A program made the position numbers and the translations under genes. A DNA stretch of 64,000 bases from Alteribacter natronophilus (GTDB taxonomy: Bacteria; Bacillota; Bacilli; Bacillales; Salisediminibacteriaceae), in the NCBI RefSeq assembly GCF_006007885.1, contig NZ_VCRO01000007.1, positions 152,001 to 216,000 of the forward strand, written 5' to 3'. The notes beneath the pieces were generated by a model. The model worked only from the letters and a program-made list of their open reading frames with translations. It made no database searches and was not told the DNA's origin. Shown here in pieces: positions 32,590 to 41,979 of the stretch. Position 1 is the stretch's first letter. Each line of letters opens with the position of its first letter.

Positions 32590-34359
32590 GTGAGTCTGAA
32601 AAACGACACAGATAGAGCAGGTTCTGAAAAAATATCGTTCCGCGTGTTCTGGGAAATGGTGAAGAGTACAAAGCCGCCGAAATGGATCGTTTTCGCGGCG
32701 GTGATTCTGAGCCTGATCGAGACCGGGGTGGGCCTTGTGATTCCCCTTTTTACCCAGAGCGTAGTGGATCAGCTGGCGGAAGCAGCACTCGAGCCGGGAT
32801 TGATTGTCCTCTTTATCAGCCTGTTTGTTCTCCAGGCCGTTGCGACAGGCTTCTCGATTTACCTCCTTACCTATGTGGGGGAACATGTCGTAAGAGAGCT
32901 TCGCCTTAAGCTGTGGAGAAGGGTGCTCCGCCTGCCGGTATCCTACTACGATTCGAACCGGACAGGGGAGACGATCAGCAGAATTACAAACGATACGAAT
33001 ATTGTCAAAGGCCTGATTACACGACATCTCGTGACAGCGGTGACCGGTGTAATTTCCATCGTCGGGGCTGTAGCGATTCTGCTCGTTCTGGACTGGCAGA
33101 TGACCCTTGTTATGCTGGCAGTCGTCCCAGTGATGCTGTTTATTATCATCCCCCTCGGCAGGAAAATGTACAGAGTGTCGAAGTCGATTCAGAAGGAGAT
33201 GGCGAATTTTACAACGGTCCTTACTCAGGTTCTCTCGGAAATCAGACTTGTAAAGGCGTACAGTGCCGAGGAGAGGGAAACAGCTTCGGGACATGAGCGT
33301 GTGAGCGGCCTGTTCCGTTTCGGTCTGAAAGAGGCCCGGGTATTTGCCGTTCTTAATCCTCTGATTACACTCGCCATGATGGGGGTTCTCGTATTTATTA
33401 TCGGTTACGGTGGTGTCCGCGTAGCGGCAGGCGCTATAACTGCGGGCCAGCTGGTCGCTTTTATTCTTTATCTGTTCATGATCATCATTCCGGTAAGCCG
33501 TTTTGCCTCGTTCTTTGCAGAGGTGCAGAAAGCAATGGGGGCTACAGAGCGGATCAGCGCGCTGTACAATATGAAGGAAGAGGAATACGAACGTGAGCGG
33601 AAGCCCAGCAGCGGCGACCTTACAGCTGAGCATATCGCCTTCCAATATGGCAGTGGAGATCCGGTGCTGCGGGACGTAAGTTTCACTGTTCCCCGTAATC
33701 GGGTGACTGCCATTGTCGGCCCGAGTGGAAGCGGAAAGACGACGCTGTTTTCCCTTGTTGAACGGTTTTATGAACCGTCGGAAGGGGCGTTTTATCTTGG
33801 CGGTGTGCCTGTCCGGGAAATTCATCTGAAGGACTGGCGGCAGCAGATCGGCTACGTGTCCCAGGAAAGTCCTCTTATGGCAGGGAGTATCCGGGAGAAT
33901 ATGACGTACGGTGTGAACAGGGAAGTGACAGACCCGGAGCTTGAGCATGCCGGTCGTCTCGCAAACGTTCATGATTTTGTATCGGAGCTCCCGGACAGTT
34001 ACGAAACCGAAGTAGGGGAGCGGGGAATCAAACTGAGCGGCGGTCAGCGCCAGCGGGTTGCGATTGCCCGTGCGATTCTCAGGAACCCGTCCCTGCTTAT
34101 GCTCGATGAAGCCACATCCAGCCTCGACAGTGAATCGGAGCGGAAAATTCAGGAAGCACTCGACAATGTAATGGAGGGGCGGACGACGATCGTCATTGCC
34201 CACCGGCTGTCCACGGTGCTCGGAGCCGATCAGATTATCGTCATGGAAAAAGGCAGAATTACAGGGACCGGCACGCACGCCGAACTTCTGGAATCCAATC
34301 CTCTGTACCGGCGCCTTGCTTCTCAGCAGTTTGCAGCAGGTAATGGAGATGAGGGTTAG
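32590..34359 (+). CDS. bmrA: BmrA-type half-size ABC multidrug exporter
   Basis: A 589-residue fused permease-ATPase. Six membrane helices in residues ~30-310, then the nucleotide-binding domain with Walker A GPSGSGKT, Q-loop VSQESPL, signature LSGGQRQR, Walker B LLMLDEATSS and His switch IAHRLST. Highest resemblance by layout is to B. subtilis BmrA/YvcC, which works as a homodimer exporting drugs. GTG 32590 has GGGTG 9 bases upstream, a modest site. Real substrate unknown. Confidence 0.85.
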   Translation: MSLKNDTDRAGSEKISFRVFWEMVKSTKPPKWIVFAAVILSLIETGVGLVIPLFTQSVVDQLAEAALEPGLIVLFISLFVLQAVATGFSIYLLTYVGEHVVRELRLKLWRRVLRLPVSYYDSNRTGETISRITNDTNIVKGLITRHLVTAVTGVISIVGAVAILLVLDWQMTLVMLAVVPVMLFIIIPLGRKMYRVSKSIQKEMANFTTVLTQVLSEIRLVKAYSAEERETASGHERVSGLFRFGLKEARVFAVLNPLITLAMMGVLVFIIGYGGVRVAAGAITAGQLVAFILYLFMIIIPVSRFASFFAEVQKAMGATERISALYNMKEEEYERERKPSSGDLTAEHIAFQYGSGDPVLRDVSFTVPRNRVTAIVGPSGSGKTTLFSLVERFYEPSEGAFYLGGVPVREIHLKDWRQQIGYVSQESPLMAGSIRENMTYGVNREVTDPELEHAGRLANVHDFVSELPDSYETEVGERGIKLSGGQRQRVAIARAILRNPSLLMLDEATSSLDSESERKIQEALDNVMEGRTTIVIAHRLSTVLGADQIIVMEKGRITGTGTHAELLESNPLYRRLASQQFAAGNGDEG

Positions 34360-34532
34360 AGCGCAGCGTGGGTTTGGAGGAGAAGAAGTGTAGAGGTTGA
34401 GGGGGCTGAGGGGCTGAAAAGGCATTAAGTCCGTTAAAGTTTTGATTAAGCCCGCCAAAAGGGAAACTAAGTCCTCAAAGCTGTAGGTAAAATCGCTGTT
34501 GCTGCTTGAGGCGGATAAACGTCCAAATATAA
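34360..34532. other. Spacer after the ABC exporter, nothing supported
   Basis: No ORF with a ribosome binding site and no clear terminator were seen before repeat copy B; together with it this is a 320-base gene-free stretch. Confidence 0.5.
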
Positions 34533-34672
34533 AGGCTGGGACATAAGTAAAGTGTTTAGATTAGTATCCGGACAAAAAGCTGACAAGCGGCGAATATTTC
34601 AGGAGCAATTAACCTGCATCACATATGGATCGTTCGGATTTTGAACCGTAAAAACACTTCTGTCCCAGCCTC
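34533..34672. repeat. Dispersed repeat, copy B (empty form, 140 bp)
   Basis: Ends AGGCTGGGACATAAGTAAAGTGTTT and AAACACTTCTGTCCCAGCCTC are terminal inverted repeats. Read on the minus strand it aligns end to end with copy A (18966-19200) except for the 95-base inner block, which is absent at a single CCGCT. Confidence 0.88.
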
Positions 34673-34679
34673 ACTGCAC

Positions 34680-36104
34680 CTATTGGTGTTTGTTTATCTC
34701 ATACTTCTTCAGCCGATACTGCAGACTCTGGCGGCTGATACCCAGTTCTTTAGCTGCCTGGGTAACGTTATGTTCGCACTGTTCCAGGATTTCTTCTATA
34801 TAGGCGCGCTCTGCCTCTTCCATAAATGACTGGAGCGTTCTGTTTGTTTTTTTCTCCCCCTGTCCCGCTCCGGGTGCAGGAGCCGAAGGGGTGAAGGAGT
34901 AGGTGGCGTATAGAGGGAACTTGTGCCGGACATGAGGGGGCAGGTGGGAAAAATCGATTTCCTCGTCGTAGGAAATCATGTTCATCGCACCTTCAATCAT
35001 GTGCTCAAGTTCCCTGACGTTCCCCGGCCAGTCGTATTCGGCAAACAGCTCCATCACTCCCTGTGATACACCGGGTACAGCAAGCTGAAAGCGGTGATTG
35101 TACTTTGCCGTAAAGTGCTCCACAAGACGGGGGAGGTCATCTTTTCGCTTCCGGAGAGGCGGAATGACAATGGAAACTACGCTCAGACGGTAGTAAAGGT
35201 CTTCCCGCAGGTGGTTGTTATTCATGGAAACGAGAGGATCCTCGTTTACTGTTGCAAGAATCCGGACATCAACCGGGCGGTCTTTCGTATCGCCGATCCG
35301 CCGTATCGTTTTCTCCTGTATCGCCCGCAGCAGTTTCGCCTGGAGCGGTGCACTGAGTGAATTGATCTCATCGAGCATAAGTGTGCCGCCGTCAGCCTGC
35401 TCAAACAGTCCCGGGTGCTCGGAGGCGCCCGTAAACGCACCTTTTACCGTACCGAAAAGGATGCTCTCGATAAGCGTATCGGGTAGCGCTGCGCAGTTCT
35501 GGCTGATAAACGGCTTGGATGAGCGCTCGCTTCCATTATGAATACTCTGGGCAAACAGTTCTTTTCCCGTCCCGGTTTCGCCGGTGATCAGAACAGATGA
35601 GGTGGTTCGTGTCGCCCGCTTTGCGTTTTCAATCACTTCAAGGAAGGGGAGGCTTTTGCCGATGATCTGGTCGAACGTAAATTTTGCATCGGGTTTTTCA
35701 CGGGCGTTCTCCCGTGTGAGCCGCTCCAGACGGGTAATGTCCTTCGCAATTTCCACAGCACCGATGATTTCGCCCCCGTCACTCCGAAGAGGAAATGTAT
35801 CATTAATCGTCGTAATCTCCTGGCCCTTGTAATTAAAGTAAGTCTGTTTGGCGTTCTTCCGCACATCCCCGTTGCGAAGAGCAAGCATGAGTCGGCTTTC
35901 CTCCTCGTCTGCGAACATAAAAATGTCCATAATCCGCCTGTGCAGTACGTCAACTTTGTCCATATCCTCGATTTCACTCATCTTCCGGTTATAAACAATC
36001 GAAATGCCTTCGTGATCTACAATATGTATGCCTGCATCCACCGCATCGAGAAGCTGGTGATAAATGTGATCGAGCTTTGGTAACATCCGTTCTTTGGCTG
36101 CCAT
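34680..36104 (-). CDS. rocR: RocR-type sigma-54 activator of arginine catabolism
   Basis: A 474-residue enhancer-binding protein. An N-terminal PAS domain (about residues 10-125) senses the inducer, followed by the AAA+ domain with Walker A GETGTGKE, the sigma-54 contact GAFTGA, Walker B GTLMLDEINSL and arginine fingers, and a Fis-type helix-turn-helix at the end (NVTQAAKELGISRQSLQYRLKKYEI). Divergent from rocA, whose promoter is a perfect -24/-12 element; in B. subtilis RocR responds to ornithine/citrulline. ATG 36104 has a GGGGG-type Shine-Dalgarno; earlier in-frame starts lack one. Confidence 0.9.
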   Translation of the reverse strand: MAAKERMLPKLDHIYHQLLDAVDAGIHIVDHEGISIVYNRKMSEIEDMDKVDVLHRRIMDIFMFADEEESRLMLALRNGDVRKNAKQTYFNYKGQEITTINDTFPLRSDGGEIIGAVEIAKDITRLERLTRENAREKPDAKFTFDQIIGKSLPFLEVIENAKRATRTTSSVLITGETGTGKELFAQSIHNGSERSSKPFISQNCAALPDTLIESILFGTVKGAFTGASEHPGLFEQADGGTLMLDEINSLSAPLQAKLLRAIQEKTIRRIGDTKDRPVDVRILATVNEDPLVSMNNNHLREDLYYRLSVVSIVIPPLRKRKDDLPRLVEHFTAKYNHRFQLAVPGVSQGVMELFAEYDWPGNVRELEHMIEGAMNMISYDEEIDFSHLPPHVRHKFPLYATYSFTPSAPAPGAGQGEKKTNRTLQSFMEEAERAYIEEILEQCEHNVTQAAKELGISRQSLQYRLKKYEINKHQ

Positions 36105-36172
36105 AGTTTTCCCCCGTCCGTTCAGACTTCTGTCTTTTATTTTACCTTTCCCTCTTTTGGAGGCGCAAACAC

Positions 36173-36186
36173 ATTTTGCGCAAAAT
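36173..36186. promoter_or_regulatory. Probable RocR upstream activating site
   Basis: Perfect palindrome ATTTTGCGCAAAAT, 78 bases upstream of the sigma-54 element; a related ATGCAAAAT half and TTTTGCA (36215 region) follow. Confidence 0.55.
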
Positions 36187-36263
36187 ATGCAAAATATTTT
36201 GTCAGTGCCATGTGATTTTGCACTTTCGAAGACTGAACACTCAGTCATGTAAGGGTTTTCGGA

Positions 36264-36280
36264 TTGGCACGAATCTTGCA
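36264..36280 (+). promoter_or_regulatory. Sigma-54 promoter of rocA
   Basis: TTGGCAC-N5-TTGCA with the invariant GG and GC, 60 bases before the rocA start. Confidence 0.92.
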
Positions 36281-36339
36281 ACTATAGATAAGCGTAACCG
36301 AAAAGGTTTGAATCTTTTTTAAAAGGAGTGGATTGATCC

Positions 36340-37890
36340 ATGGTAGTACCTTACACACACGAACCATTCACGGATTTCACAGTTGAGGAAAACCGCAAAG
36401 AAATGGAAGCAGCGCTGAAATTTGTCGGCGGTGAACTCGGCAAGGAATATCCGTTAATTATTGGCGGCGAGCGCGTCATGACTGATGACAAGTTCGTTTC
36501 CGAAAACCCGGCCAACCATAAAGAGGTTGTTGGTTACGTTTCAAAAGCAACTCGTGAACATGCTGAAAAAGCACACAAGATTGCAGACGAAACTTTTGAA
36601 ACATGGAAAAAGTGGAAAGTGGAGTCCCGTGCCAATGTTCTGTTTCGTGCAGCGGCTATGATTCGCCGACGTAAGCATGAATTCTCAGCTTACCTTGTGT
36701 ATGAAGCCGGGAAGCCATGGAAGGAAGCAGATGCTGATACAGCAGAAGCGATTGACTTCCTTGAGTACTATGCACGCCAGATTCTTCGCCTGAAGGACGG
36801 CATGCCAATCAACTCCCGTGATATTGAAGACAACCAGTTCAGATATATCCCGCTCGGTGTCGGTGTCACAATCTCCCCATGGAACTTCGCATTTGCGATC
36901 ATGGCAGGAACGGTTGTCGGCCCGATGGTGGCAGGTAACACCATCCTTCTCAAGCCGGCAAGTACGACTCCGGTAATTGCATATAAATTTATGGAAGTAC
37001 TCGAAGAAGCGGGCATGCCTGCAGGGGTAGTGAACTACATTCCTGGAAGCGGCTCCGAAATCGGTGACTTCCTCGTTGACAACCCGCGCACGCGCTTTGT
37101 GAACTTCACAGGCTCCCGTGACGTTGGTGTCCGCATTTACGAGCGCGCAGCAAAAGTACAGGAAGGCCAGAAGTGGCTTAAGCGCGTAATCGCCGAGATG
37201 GGCGGAAAAGACACAATCGTTGTGGACAAGGAAGCAGACCTTGAGCTTGCTGCCGAATCCATCGTTATGTCGGCGTTCGGCTTCTCAGGACAGAAGTGTT
37301 CTGCATGTTCCCGCGCGGTTATTCATGAAGATGTTTACGACGAAGTGCTTGAGCGTTCTGTTGAAAAAACAAAAGAGCTTACTGTTGGCGCAACGTTCAA
37401 CGATAACTCCAACTTCATGGGTCCTGTAAACGATAAGGCGGCCTTTGACAAAGTGATGAAGTACGTTGAAATCGGAAAAGAAGAAGGACGCCTCATGACA
37501 GGCGGCGAAGGCGATGCATCTGAAGGATACTTCGTTCAGCCGACAATCGTTGCGGATGTAGATCCAAAAGCACGCCTGATGCAGGAGGAAATCTTCGGAC
37601 CGGTTGTAGCGTTCACAAAAGCAAAAGACTTCGATCATGCTCTTGAAATCGCAAACAACACCGACTACGGTCTTACAGGTGCTGTGATTTCCAACAACCG
37701 TGCCCGTCTTGAGCAGGCGCGTGAGGACTTCCATGTAGGAAACCTTTACTTCAACCGCGGCTGTACAGCTGCAATCGTAGGTTACCAGCCGTTTGGCGGA
37801 TTCAACATGTCCGGTACCGACTCAAAAGCAGGCGGACCTGACTATCTGCTTCACTTCCTGCAGCCGAAAACCGTAACAGACCAGTTTTAA
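36340..37890 (+). CDS. rocA: 1-Pyrroline-5-carboxylate dehydrogenase
   Basis: A 516-residue NAD-dependent dehydrogenase that oxidises P5C/glutamate semialdehyde to glutamate, the last step of arginine and proline breakdown. Visible: [23 protein letters not shown], catalytic Glu in AEMGGKDT, catalytic Cys in [12 protein letters not shown], and the family end [26 protein letters not shown] precedes the ATG. It is driven by a sigma-54 promoter under RocR. The enzyme serves the ornithine aminotransferase and proline dehydrogenase encoded downstream. Confidence 0.95.
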   Translation: MVVPYTHEPFTDFTVEENRKEMEAALKFVGGELGKEYPLIIGGERVMTDDKFVSENPANHKEVVGYVSKATREHAEKAHKIADETFETWKKWKVESRANVLFRAAAMIRRRKHEFSAYLVYEAGKPWKEADADTAEAIDFLEYYARQILRLKDGMPINSRDIEDNQFRYIPLGVGVTISPWNFAFAIMAGTVVGPMVAGNTILLKPASTTPVIAYKFMEVLEEAGMPAGVVNYIPGSGSEIGDFLVDNPRTRFVNFTGSRDVGVRIYERAAKVQEGQKWLKRVIAEMGGKDTIVVDKEADLELAAESIVMSAFGFSGQKCSACSRAVIHEDVYDEVLERSVEKTKELTVGATFNDNSNFMGPVNDKAAFDKVMKYVEIGKEEGRLMTGGEGDASEGYFVQPTIVADVDPKARLMQEEIFGPVVAFTKAKDFDHALEIANNTDYGLTGAVISNNRARLEQAREDFHVGNLYFNRGCTAAIVGYQPFGGFNMSGTDSKAGGPDYLLHFLQPKTVTDQF

Positions 37891-37910
37891 TAAGAGTTTA
37901 CGGTGATTTG

Positions 37911-38067
37911 TTTCGCTGCAGGCGGACGCTTTCCGCGGGCAAGGCCTCAGCCTCCTCGGGAAAAGCGCCCTGCGGGGTCTTCGGCTCTTGCTTTTCCCGC
38001 CGGAGTCGCCGCCTTCCGCTCCATATTTTAAGGATGGAATCTTCTTATAATTACTATTGCAGCGAAA
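37911..38067 (-). repeat. Dispersed intergenic repeat, copy E, between rocA and rocD
   Basis: Opposite orientation to copies C and D: GGCGGACGCTTTCCGCGGGC, CTCAGCCTCCTCGGGAAAA, CCCTGCGGGGTCTTCGGC, CCCGCCGGAGTCGCCGCC. Perfect 10-bp terminal inverted repeats TTTCGCTGCA (37911-37920) and TGCAGCGAAA (38058-38067) mark its ends. Confidence 0.88.
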
Positions 38068-38305
38068 TGACTGAAGTCAATCTTAATCGCTTTTAAAGCA
38101 GCAGTAATAGTTCAGCCGAATTGAGAGAAAGAGAAGCAAAAGCATAACGGTGCGGCGGACGTGGTGTCCGGCTTGTCCGCAGTGCAGCGATCTGAACCTC
38201 AATCGGCGTGCAGATCAATACAGAAAGGCCGGGGTGTCCAGACACGCAGTATATCTGGGGCACCCCCCTTTTGGGCTAAAGAGACCTTTAAAAGGAGGCA
38301 GTTAA
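38068..38305 (+). promoter_or_regulatory. Structured leader before rocD
   Basis: No gene. Contains GCAGCGATCTG...GCAGATC and a strong stem GGGGTGTCCAGA / TCTGGGGCACCCC (38230-38271) directly followed by CTTTT, 30 bases before the rocD Shine-Dalgarno. It could be the terminator of a short transcript or an attenuator; no sigma-54 element was found. Confidence 0.5.
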
Positions 38306-39502
38306 ATGGCAAAAACAGAGGAAATTATCGGCCTGACGGAAAAATACGGTGCAAAAAACTATCATCCGCTTCCGATCGTCATTTCCAAAGCGGAAGGCGT
38401 CTGGGTGGAAGATCCTGAAGGCAACCGCTATATCGACATGCTCAGCGCCTACTCGGCACTGAACCAGGGGCACAGGCATCCGAAAATCATTCAGGCCCTG
38501 AAGGATCAGGCCGATATGATTACGCTAACCTCCCGTGCCTTTCACAACGATCAGCTTGGCCGATTTTATGAAAAAGTAACGTCGCTTACAAAAAAGAATA
38601 TGATTCTTCCAATGAATACAGGCGCAGAGGCAGTTGAAACGGCTGTTAAAGCCGTACGCCGCTGGGCATACCGCGTGAAGGGCGTGGAATCGGACAAAGC
38701 CGAGATCATCGTCTGTGAGGAAAACTTCCACGGACGCACGATGACTGCAGTATCCCTCTCGTCAAACGATGAGTACAAGTCCGATTTCGGGCCCATGCTT
38801 CCTGGTATTAAAGTGATCCCCTACGGTGATGCCCAGGCCCTGAAAGAAGCGATTACACCGAACACAGCCGCCTTTATTTTCGAACCTATTCAGGGAGAAG
38901 CGGGAATCAATATTCCTCCGGAAGGCTTCCTGAAAGAGGCGTTTGACATCTGTAAGGAAAATAACGTTCTTTACGTAGCCGACGAAATCCAGGCAGGCCT
39001 TGCCCGTACCGGAAAAATGTTCGCCTGCGACTGGGAGAACGTTGAACCTGATATGTACATTCTCGGTAAAGCTCTCGGCGGAGGCGTGATGCCGATCAGT
39101 GTTGTGGCGGCCAACGACGATGTACTTGGAGTCTTCGAACCGGGTTCCCATGGCTCCACTTTCGGCGGAAATCCGCTTGCCAGTGCTGTTTCAGTAGCCT
39201 CTCTTGAAGTGATCGAAGAGGAAAACCTGGTGGAACGCTCCCTGAAGCTTGGAAACTACTTCATGGGAGAACTGAAAAAGATTGATAATCCGAAAATCAA
39301 AGAAGTGCGCGGAAAAGGACTTTTTATCGGAGTGGAACTGACTGAACCTGCCCGTTCCTACTGTGAGGAACTGAAGGAACTTGGTCTTCTCTGTAAGGAA
39401 ACTCACGAAAATGTGATCCGCTTTGCCCCGCCGCTTGTGATTTCGGAAGAAGATCTGGAGTGGGCTCTTGAGCGTATCCGCAAAGTCCTTTCCGCATCGT
39501 AA
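38306..39502 (+). CDS. rocD: Ornithine aminotransferase
   Basis: A 398-residue PLP enzyme of class III, converting ornithine and 2-oxoglutarate to glutamate semialdehyde and glutamate. Motifs: [59 protein letters not shown] and the Schiff-base Lys in [21 protein letters not shown] precedes the ATG. With rocA and arginase it completes arginine-to-glutamate conversion. Confidence 0.95.
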   Translation: MAKTEEIIGLTEKYGAKNYHPLPIVISKAEGVWVEDPEGNRYIDMLSAYSALNQGHRHPKIIQALKDQADMITLTSRAFHNDQLGRFYEKVTSLTKKNMILPMNTGAEAVETAVKAVRRWAYRVKGVESDKAEIIVCEENFHGRTMTAVSLSSNDEYKSDFGPMLPGIKVIPYGDAQALKEAITPNTAAFIFEPIQGEAGINIPPEGFLKEAFDICKENNVLYVADEIQAGLARTGKMFACDWENVEPDMYILGKALGGGVMPISVVAANDDVLGVFEPGSHGSTFGGNPLASAVSVASLEVIEEENLVERSLKLGNYFMGELKKIDNPKIKEVRGKGLFIGVELTEPARSYCEELKELGLLCKETHENVIRFAPPLVISEEDLEWALERIRKVLSAS

Positions 39503-39528
39503 AAAGGAGCACCAGGTAATGTATAAAG

Positions 39529-39555
39529 GCCCGGGCGGACTAAAGTCCGCCGGGC
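39529..39555 (+). terminator. Hairpin after rocD
   Basis: GCCCGGGCGGAC, 4-base loop, GTCCGCCGGGC; no T-run follows, so termination may be partial. Confidence 0.5.
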
Positions 39556-39569
39556 TGTAATATAAGGTT

Positions 39570-39584
39570 AAGTAAGCGCTTACA
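39570..39584. promoter_or_regulatory. CcpA cre site upstream of proline dehydrogenase
   Basis: AGTAAGCGCTTACA contains the perfect palindrome GTAAGCGCTTAC and fits the TGWNANCGNTNWCA consensus except for the first base. Confidence 0.65.
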
Positions 39585-39642
39585 GATTACTTCGCTTAGT
39601 TGTTTGAATTTTAGTGAAATAGTGAAAAGAAAGAGTAGACGG

Positions 39643-39665
39643 TCTGAATAATACCGTTATTCAGA
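39643..39665. promoter_or_regulatory. 9-bp inverted repeat in the proline dehydrogenase upstream region
   Basis: TCTGAATAA, 5-base centre, TTATTCAGA, perfect arms. Lies between the cre site and the gene; possible operator or RNA hairpin. The rest of 39503-39821 holds no gene. Confidence 0.45.
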
Positions 39666-39821
39666 ATCAATCTGCTGCAGGAATGCGAGCGTAAGGCGTA
39701 GACGCCGCTTTTCCAACAGGCAATTTCATCATCAAAGGCTTCTGCCGTGTTTCACCGGCGGGAAAGCCAATAAGATAATACAACGAGGCGCGCACAGCGT
39801 GCAGGGTAAGGAGGTTCAAGA

Positions 39822-40733
39822 ATGGAAATGATCACAAGGAATTTCTTTCTGTTTCTGTCACAGAATCAGTTTATAAAGAACAGAGCAACGAAATGGGGCC
39901 CAAAACTTGGTGCCAAGCAGGTGATTGCCGGGGAATCGATCCGAGAGGCGATGGAAACGGCGGCCAAACTGAACGAGGACGGGCTGGTGTGCACTGTCGA
40001 TCATCTTGGTGAATTTGTCTACAACCGTGAAGAGGCGATCGAATCGGCTGACTACTGTATTCGTACACTTGAAGCGATGGACGAAACAGGAGTCAACTGC
40101 AACCTGTCCCTGAAGCTCACACAGCTGGGTCTGGATGTGGACTACAATCTTTGCCGTGATAACATGGTCCGTATTCTGGAAACAGCGAAGAAATTCAACA
40201 ACTTTGTCCGGATTGATATGGAGGATTACTCACATCTTCAGCCGACACTCGACCTTCTGGCAGATCTCCGGGAACAGTATGATAACGTGGGAACAGCCAT
40301 TCAGGCCTACCTTTTCCGTGCCGAGAAAGATGTGCGCAGCTTAAAAGGTGTGAACCTCCGTCTCATTAAAGGGGCATACAAGGAAAGTCCGACGGTTGCC
40401 CACCAGCGGACCGAGGATATCGACAATAACTATATGAATATCATAAAAACGCACCTGCTTAACGGCAGTTATGCAGCGGTGGCTACACACGATCATAATA
40501 TTATTGCCGAGGTTAAAAAGTTTGCCGAGGAGAATAATATACCGAGAGACCAGTTTGAATTCCAGATGCTGTACGGTTTCCGTTCAGAGCTGCAGAAGGA
40601 AATCGCTGCTGAAGGATATAAAATGCGCGTCTATATCCCGTTTGGTGAAGACTGGTACGGGTACTTTATGCGCCGCCTTGCCGAGCGCCCTCAGAACGTG
40701 ACTTTTGCCCTGAGAGGATTTTTCTCCAAGTAG
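39822..40733 (+). CDS. putB: Proline dehydrogenase (monofunctional)
   Basis: A 303-residue FAD enzyme with the PRODH TIM barrel, feeding electrons from proline into the respiratory chain and producing P5C for RocA. Visible: ESIREAMETAAKLNEDGL, LSLKLTQLGLDVD, VRIDMEDYSH, GTAIQAYLFRAEKD, LRLIKGAYKE, VATHDHNII, FEFQMLYGFR, MRVYIPFGEDWYGYFMRRLAERPQN. Ribosome binding site AAGGAGG. A cre site upstream suggests carbon catabolite control. Confidence 0.95.
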   Translation: MEMITRNFFLFLSQNQFIKNRATKWGPKLGAKQVIAGESIREAMETAAKLNEDGLVCTVDHLGEFVYNREEAIESADYCIRTLEAMDETGVNCNLSLKLTQLGLDVDYNLCRDNMVRILETAKKFNNFVRIDMEDYSHLQPTLDLLADLREQYDNVGTAIQAYLFRAEKDVRSLKGVNLRLIKGAYKESPTVAHQRTEDIDNNYMNIIKTHLLNGSYAAVATHDHNIIAEVKKFAEENNIPRDQFEFQMLYGFRSELQKEIAAEGYKMRVYIPFGEDWYGYFMRRLAERPQNVTFALRGFFSK

Positions 40734-40793
40734 ACATTAACGGAGATAAATCTCCACAATCAAGAAGTAAACCGGTGTATCCGGTTGCATACA

Positions 40794-40853
40794 GGCGGAT
40801 CGCGCACGCTCGGAAAGGTCAGCATGTAATTGAGCGTTGCGATCCGTCTTTAT
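40794..40853 (+). terminator. Long hairpin after proline dehydrogenase
   Basis: GCGGATCGC..ACGCTC pairs with GAGCG..GCGATCCGT, followed by CTTTAT. Confidence 0.55.
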
Positions 40854-40868
40854 CCTGATTAATCCCGT

Positions 40869-40950
40869 TTGCGTGAAGGTATGAACTTTCGTAATACTAT
40901 AGAAGGCGCAGGAAAAGCGATCGTCCGAAAGGCGGATAGATCGTTTTTTT
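40869..40950 (+). promoter_or_regulatory. Arginase promoter with leader hairpin (possible attenuator)
   Basis: TTGCGT (40869-40874), 17-base spacer, TAATAC (40892-40897). The transcript would begin near 40905 and at once form AGCGATC...GATCGTT followed by T7 (40913-40950), an intrinsic-terminator shape located before the arginase ribosome binding site. Confidence 0.5.
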
Positions 40951-41001
40951 CGGGATAGAACATGTACAGAAATGACATCAAAAGGTGAGGTGCAGTCTCA
41001 A

Positions 41002-41907
41002 ATGAATAATAAACGTATATCGATTATCGGCGTGCCGATGGACCTTGGCCAGCGACGAAGAGGCGTGGATATGGGACCGAGTGCGATCCGCTATGCCGGT
41101 GTTGTGGAACGTCTTGAAAAAATCGGATATGAAGTACACGACCGCGGGGATATTGAAATCGGCCGTCCGGATAAATTTGACGTGGTTGAAGAGGGGAATC
41201 TGAAGGATCTAAACGAAGTGGTAAAAGCGAATCAGGCCCTGGCCGATACAATTACAAAATCTTTTGGCGACGGTGAGTTCCCGCTTATTCTCGGCGGCGA
41301 CCACAGTATCGCGATCGGCACTCTTGCAGGTGTTTCCAACAAGTCGGACAACCTCGGCGTGATCTGGTACGACGCACACGGCGATCTCAATACGGGAGAA
41401 ACGTCTCCGTCCGGGAATATTCACGGGATGCCGCTTGCCGTAAGCCTCGGCATCGGTCACCCTTCACTCACTGAAATCGGCAGCTACGCACCGAAGATTA
41501 AACCGGAGAACCTCGTTCTTGTCGGTGCCCGTTCACTGGATGAGGGTGAGCGTGAGCTGATTCGCGAAAAAGGCATTAAAGTCTTTACCATGCACGAGAT
41601 CGACCGTATGGGAATGACAAAAGTCATGGAGGAAGCGATCGAACATGTCTCCAAAAATACTGATGGTGTTCATTTGAGCCTGGATCTGGATGCCCTTGAT
41701 CCTCATGATGCCCCGGGTGTCGGTACTCCGGTCATCGGCGGGACAAGCTACCGCGAAACGCATCTGGCTATGGAAATGCTGGCTGAACGCAACATCGTAA
41801 CCAGTGCCGAGTTTGTGGAAGTAAACCCGATTCTTGACGATAAAAACCAGACAGCTGAAGCCGCAGTCGGTCTGATCGGCTCCCTGTTCGGCGAGAAACT
41901 TCTATAA
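41002..41907 (+). CDS. rocF: Arginase
   Basis: A 301-residue Mn-dependent arginase (arginine to ornithine and urea). Metal ligands are seen in GGDHSIAIG, WYDAHGDLNTGETSPSGNIHGMPLA and LSLDLDALDPHDAPGVGTP, and the end EFVEVNPILDDKNQTAEAA is canonical. ATG 41002 with AGGTGAGGT upstream is preferred to the longer frame from 40972. Product ornithine goes to RocD. Faces the arginine deiminase gene across a bidirectional terminator. Confidence 0.96.
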   Translation: MNNKRISIIGVPMDLGQRRRGVDMGPSAIRYAGVVERLEKIGYEVHDRGDIEIGRPDKFDVVEEGNLKDLNEVVKANQALADTITKSFGDGEFPLILGGDHSIAIGTLAGVSNKSDNLGVIWYDAHGDLNTGETSPSGNIHGMPLAVSLGIGHPSLTEIGSYAPKIKPENLVLVGARSLDEGERELIREKGIKVFTMHEIDRMGMTKVMEEAIEHVSKNTDGVHLSLDLDALDPHDAPGVGTPVIGGTSYRETHLAMEMLAERNIVTSAEFVEVNPILDDKNQTAEAAVGLIGSLFGEKLL

Positions 41908-41925
41908 TAATACAGCGGTTATCAC

Positions 41926-41967
41926 AGGCGGCCGGTATCTCCTTTCTGGAGGTGCCGGCCGCTTTTT
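41926..41967. terminator. Bidirectional terminator between arginase and deiminase genes
   Basis: AGGCGGCCGGTATCTCC / GGAGGTGCCGGCCGC stem with T5. Confidence 0.9.
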
Positions 41968-41979
41968 GTGATCTCCAGA

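Noticed and set aside
32440-34458. 672-codon minus-strand ORF opposite the ABC exporter gene
   Set aside because: Antisense shadow of bmrA; the real gene carries all ABC motifs on the plus strand.
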